Shown here: one piece after another, positions 58,571-62,000 of the stretch
How positions within the stretch are numbered: the first letter of the stretch is position 1
Layout of the letters: each line of letters opens with the position of its first letter
Source of the DNA: Acanthaster planci
Lineage: Eukaryota; Echinodermata; Asteroidea; Valvatida; Acanthasteridae
DNA length: 62,000 nt
Assembly (NCBI RefSeq): GCF_001949145.1
Contig: NW_019091360.1
Location: forward strand, 2,081,110-2,143,109
Direction of reading: 5' to 3'
Notes under the pieces: generated by a model
Told to the model about the DNA's origin: nothing
Seen by the model: only the letters and a program-made list of their open reading frames with translations
Database searches by the model: none
Made by a program: the position numbers and the translations under genes

Positions 58571-59064
58571 AAGCCTGAGGAATGAACTTGTAACTGTGGA
58601 GCATCCGAATAGGATCGCAGTATAAATGTTTATACGCAGATATACGTGTCCTCACTTGCCTATATAATTACACACGGTAGATTGTTAACCCGGGAGTGTT
58701 TCAGGAGTTACATGCTTTACAGTGCCCTACGAACTCAAGCGGTTTACAGACTTTCTATAATTATAGTGTTGTTGGGTACTGTTTGATTGAAAAATGTCAC
58801 ATTTACTAATACACTGTACATTTGACTCCAGCGCTGAAGACCAAGAACACCTTTTCACGCCACGACCACGAATGGAATCACGAGACACAAAGGAGCAGAT
58901 TGCAATCAGTAAAAACTTATATATTACGGCTACTCTTTCGTCAATATCATTTTAGGGAAACAAACCTTCGGATTTGCAGATGATATACACGGAGTATTCC
59001 ACGGAGGCATTTACCTCATTTTCAAATTTGGCCACCATCTTTGCAATTCCCGCGCACAATAGGC
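58571..59064. other. spacer between modules B and C, no gene
   Basis: AT-rich; nothing recognised. Confidence 0.5.
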
Positions 59065-59226
59065 GAGCTAATTAAGAAACGAAGGTTGAGGGAGCGGCTT
59101 AGGGTATGACCCAAGTCGACCCCTGACTTCAGCGTGTGGAGGGGGAGGATCGCCAGGCGGCACCGTTTGTGCACTGTTGCCTTTAATTAATTTAATCAGC
59201 TCTCGAGTGATTGACAAGCGAGCGAG
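59065..59226. promoter_or_regulatory. paralogous noncoding module C (more diverged)
   Basis: GCTAATTAAG, then GGAGGATCGCCAGGCGGCAC, TTTGTGCACTGTTGCCTTTA, ATTAATTTAAT and ATTGACAAGCG. It matches the right-hand two thirds of A and B in order. About 660 bp from B. Confidence 0.45.
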
Positions 59227-62000
59227 AAATGCCCTGGATAACGCGAACCAGCCAAGGCGGAATGAAAGCGCGGAAGCGAACACGTGAAGTATTGGTTCAA
59301 GAAGCATCTTGATCAGATCGAGATGGAGAGATAAAATACATCCCGTACAATATACATGTACATAAGACAAGAAGACCCATGAAAAAGGCTTTGCTTTTAA
59401 GAAGATCTTTAGCATCACATTATGTCGACAGAGGAGAACAGCCAGGGAAAACCAGTGCTAGACTTCAGTTGAAGGCGCAGTGTGTTATGTAGGTAAAACA
59501 ATCGTAGTTTGGGTGAGGTTCATCGCCCCGCACTAAACCGAATATTAGATGCAGAATCTAGCGTAAACACATTTCTACACACCCGGCTAGTCTTTAGTGT
59601 CCAGGGACTGAGGGATTTAGACACAAAATGGTTTTGAATGTCGGCAAAAAATGGACGGAAAAATTCACACAATATATACAAGTTTCCATTTTACTTAATT
59701 CGTTGTTTCTTTTTCGTGAAATACTAAATGACCTAAGTTCATTGATTAACAAATTAGTTCTTGTGGATGCAAATGATGACTATAGTTCGAGATCGAGAAT
59801 CGACTCCAGGCCCACTGAACACTGCGGCCGGGTCAGAGGTGAAAATCCCCGCAATCAACCCGAGGGTCATATCATCGATCGCTTTGTTGGTTTTGGACAC
59901 GTCTGCCCCTCCTCCGTCCCTGTCCCCTTTTTACTCCGATAATTGAGGAAGCTTACTCCCCCCCTTTCAATTCCCTGTCGTCGGGTCTGGGCCTCCGTGC
60001 AGTCCGTAGCCAGGTTTTCAGCCTGGGAGTCGGGGGGGGGGGCGTTGAGGCGGCGTCCCCCTTTGAGTGTCGAGACCCCCTTCTTCCATTGTGCGTTGGC
60101 TAATTGGCAGACGGGGTGTAATTAGCGACCCCCTCCAAATTGGGCTGGGACCAGAAGGGTCAACGGTGGGATTAGCGCCTGATGAGAATGGCCCTTACCT
60201 TCAAGCCAATACCTTGAGAGTCTAAATCGAAGGTTCATGCACGGAAAAGCGATTTGAAACTTACTGCATGCACGAAAACTCGAAGCATTAAGAACCTACC
60301 TGAATAAACGTAAATGACAGTGACAATTTGGATAAGACTCGTATACATAATGTTCACATATTACTTTTTACGAGTCCCAGTAGCATATCAATGCGATAAC
60401 AGAAATTAAGTATGCAATCTTGTAGGAATTAGCCTCCCCCCCACACGGTCCCACCCATGAAAAAAGTATTTCATACAAAGAAGGTGCCACCCTGGAATTG
60501 AGAAAATTTCGAATGAAGTCACACTGTTGCGATAAGTTTCCGACCCGGCTGCCTGGAGGAAGCCCAGCACGGAGCAGATGGAGGATGGAACCAAGTCACT
60601 TCCAAACAAAATCCTGTGTGCACGGGATACCAGTGGTGTTCAATGCCCGTACCCCTTTTCAGGCACAGTGGGGACAATGCAGGCGATAATGCACCCAGTT
60701 CCTCGGCTGTCAATTACCCAGTGGACTATGGAGCGCCGACACCACACAGGGCACCGCAGCGCGACAAACTCCCCCGTTGAATGGGGCCCTTTGAGGGTGC
60801 CGACAACCCGGCCCACTATTGTCACTTGATAACTGGGGCTTGTTGAGGCGCACAATGGAGTGGGTTCCTGCGTGGTCGTGCCTGCCTGGTGCCAATGCTC
60901 CGGGTATCCCTTGTTGGAGCGCGTTTGTACAGAGCAACTCTAGAGGCTGGTAGCGTTGAGCATGAACACCACGTGCACGAAATGAGTGCAGAAAATCTGC
61001 TAAGCCTGCTTCGGCCATGTGAACTTGAACAGTTTCTCCTTCTCTTTTATTCGTTCTTTTGAACACCACTTCGTTAAGTCACTGAAGACGTTTCCTCGTC
61101 ATGAACCATTCCAGGACTACCTCATTTCTGAATGAGAGCTAAAATAAAATGTCACTGATAATGCCTGCTAGTGCATTTAGGAATAAGAAATACAGTGCCA
61201 CCCAAATCTGATTCCCTCACGAGTCATGGGATAAATCTTGGTTATGTATTCCGTAATCTGCCAGAAAGGTGTCTTTTTTTCCAGCCCTATTAAAAGAGGT
61301 CGAGAACCCCAGCGGGACTGAACCACCGGGCATGGGTCGATGGAGACCAGAACTCCGCGGGGTAACTACCCGCCAACACAACAACCTAATCCTGGGATTA
61401 CTGTGGTCCGGACGGCCTTGATGGGCCAGCCGCGCGTATAAGCTGATCGAATTTACGGAAAATGTATTTCCCGGATTAAGAGCGCTCATGAATAATTAAT
61501 ACAAGGATGTGCTGATTTATTTCTGCTTGAAATTGCCATGGTGCATGGCTCAAGTCTGTACCCCACACAAGTCTCGTTTGAAGAGAATTCGAAGTCGCCG
61601 AGTTTTGGCACCATCGGAATGTGACTCAAAACTATCAGTTACAAAATTGTGTCATAGGACTGTATCTAACGAGAACCAGTACCACGGTCATTGGCCTAAC
61701 GGTGAACTTGCCCGGAGCTCAAATCCATCCACTGGGTGTTTTCTGTACAACTTACCTTTTTCCCCGATTAAAAATCACCAGTGCTCAAGGACTTAAAGAT
61801 AATTTAGTTGAGGGCGTTAACATTGCTTTCCCCATTTAATCTAGTAATCATTATAACTTCGGCTGAACTTTAAAACGCCAAATGTAAGGTACCCCTGGCT
61901 GGCTAAACCCCTGCTTCATTATCATAGCTTTTTACAGTATGGTCGTCGCATATCATTACTGGTTGGCAGGCGGGCACTGCACTCCTGGCCAATCAGAACG
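59227..62000. other. no gene recognised; further GC-rich patches
   Basis: 59.95-60.2 kb and 60.55-60.85 kb are GC-rich. The minus strand near 60770-60735 reads GTTTGTCGCGCTGCGGTGCC, resembling the module core. 61.3-61.5 kb is also GC-rich and followed by TTAATTATTC on the minus strand. No exon or RNA gene is supported. Confidence 0.4.

Overview
The window is eukaryotic and most resembles the genome of a marine invertebrate deuterostome (an echinoderm such as a sea star, or less likely a cephalochordate). The reasons are large introns with GT-AG borders, a secreted PAN/EGF/SRCR mosaic protein, a single-exon rhodopsin-family GPCR, many degenerate non-LTR retrotransposons of types common in these animals, and a very frequent palindromic TACATGTA microsatellite. 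The species cannot be fixed from the sequence alone. There is one assembly gap (38295-39248).

Region 1 (1-16.6 kb) is dominated by transposons. At the left edge is the 5' part of a Gypsy-type LTR element on the minus strand (LTR about 1033-1340, then gag, then a ruined protease). Two tandem arrays follow (39-bp and 81-bp units), then a 1022-bp inverted-repeat element (4631-5652). A second copy of that element is cut in two (8290-8753 and 13937-14315) by a 5.2-kb I/Nimb-like LINE with gag-like ORF1, endonuclease, RT and RNase H; the insertion is flanked by a 7-bp target duplication. A few isolated exon-like segments on the minus strand (15151-15047, 4277-4191, 3738-3363) hint at an unrecognised gene.

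Region 2 (16.6-31 kb) is mostly unique sequence. It carries one clear gene: an intronless class A GPCR of 362 residues (25851-24763, minus) with a variant TM7 motif.

Region 3 (31-45.3 kb, minus) is one multi-exon gene. A signal peptide plus PAN/Apple exon at 45319 is followed by a Thr/Pro linker, seven EGF exons and two SRCR exons, ending at 31064. All splice phases agree and give 604 codons plus stop, provided no exon lies in the gap or elsewhere in the 7.7-kb first intron. The introns hold transposon debris, including an RTE-like RT fragment beside the gap and several small inverted-repeat elements.

Region 4 (47-49.8 kb) is a decayed CR1/L2-like LINE. It has a 2A-like motif at the start of its ORF, endonuclease and RT fragments, and a Penelope-type GIY-YIG fragment in the middle.

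Region 5 (50-62 kb) has no recognisable gene. It is partly GC-rich and contains three related noncoding modules at 57.8, 58.4 and 59.1 kb, which share a 20+ nt identical core and homeodomain-like motifs. These look like duplicated regulatory elements, possibly serving a developmental gene outside the window, and are the most intriguing signal here.
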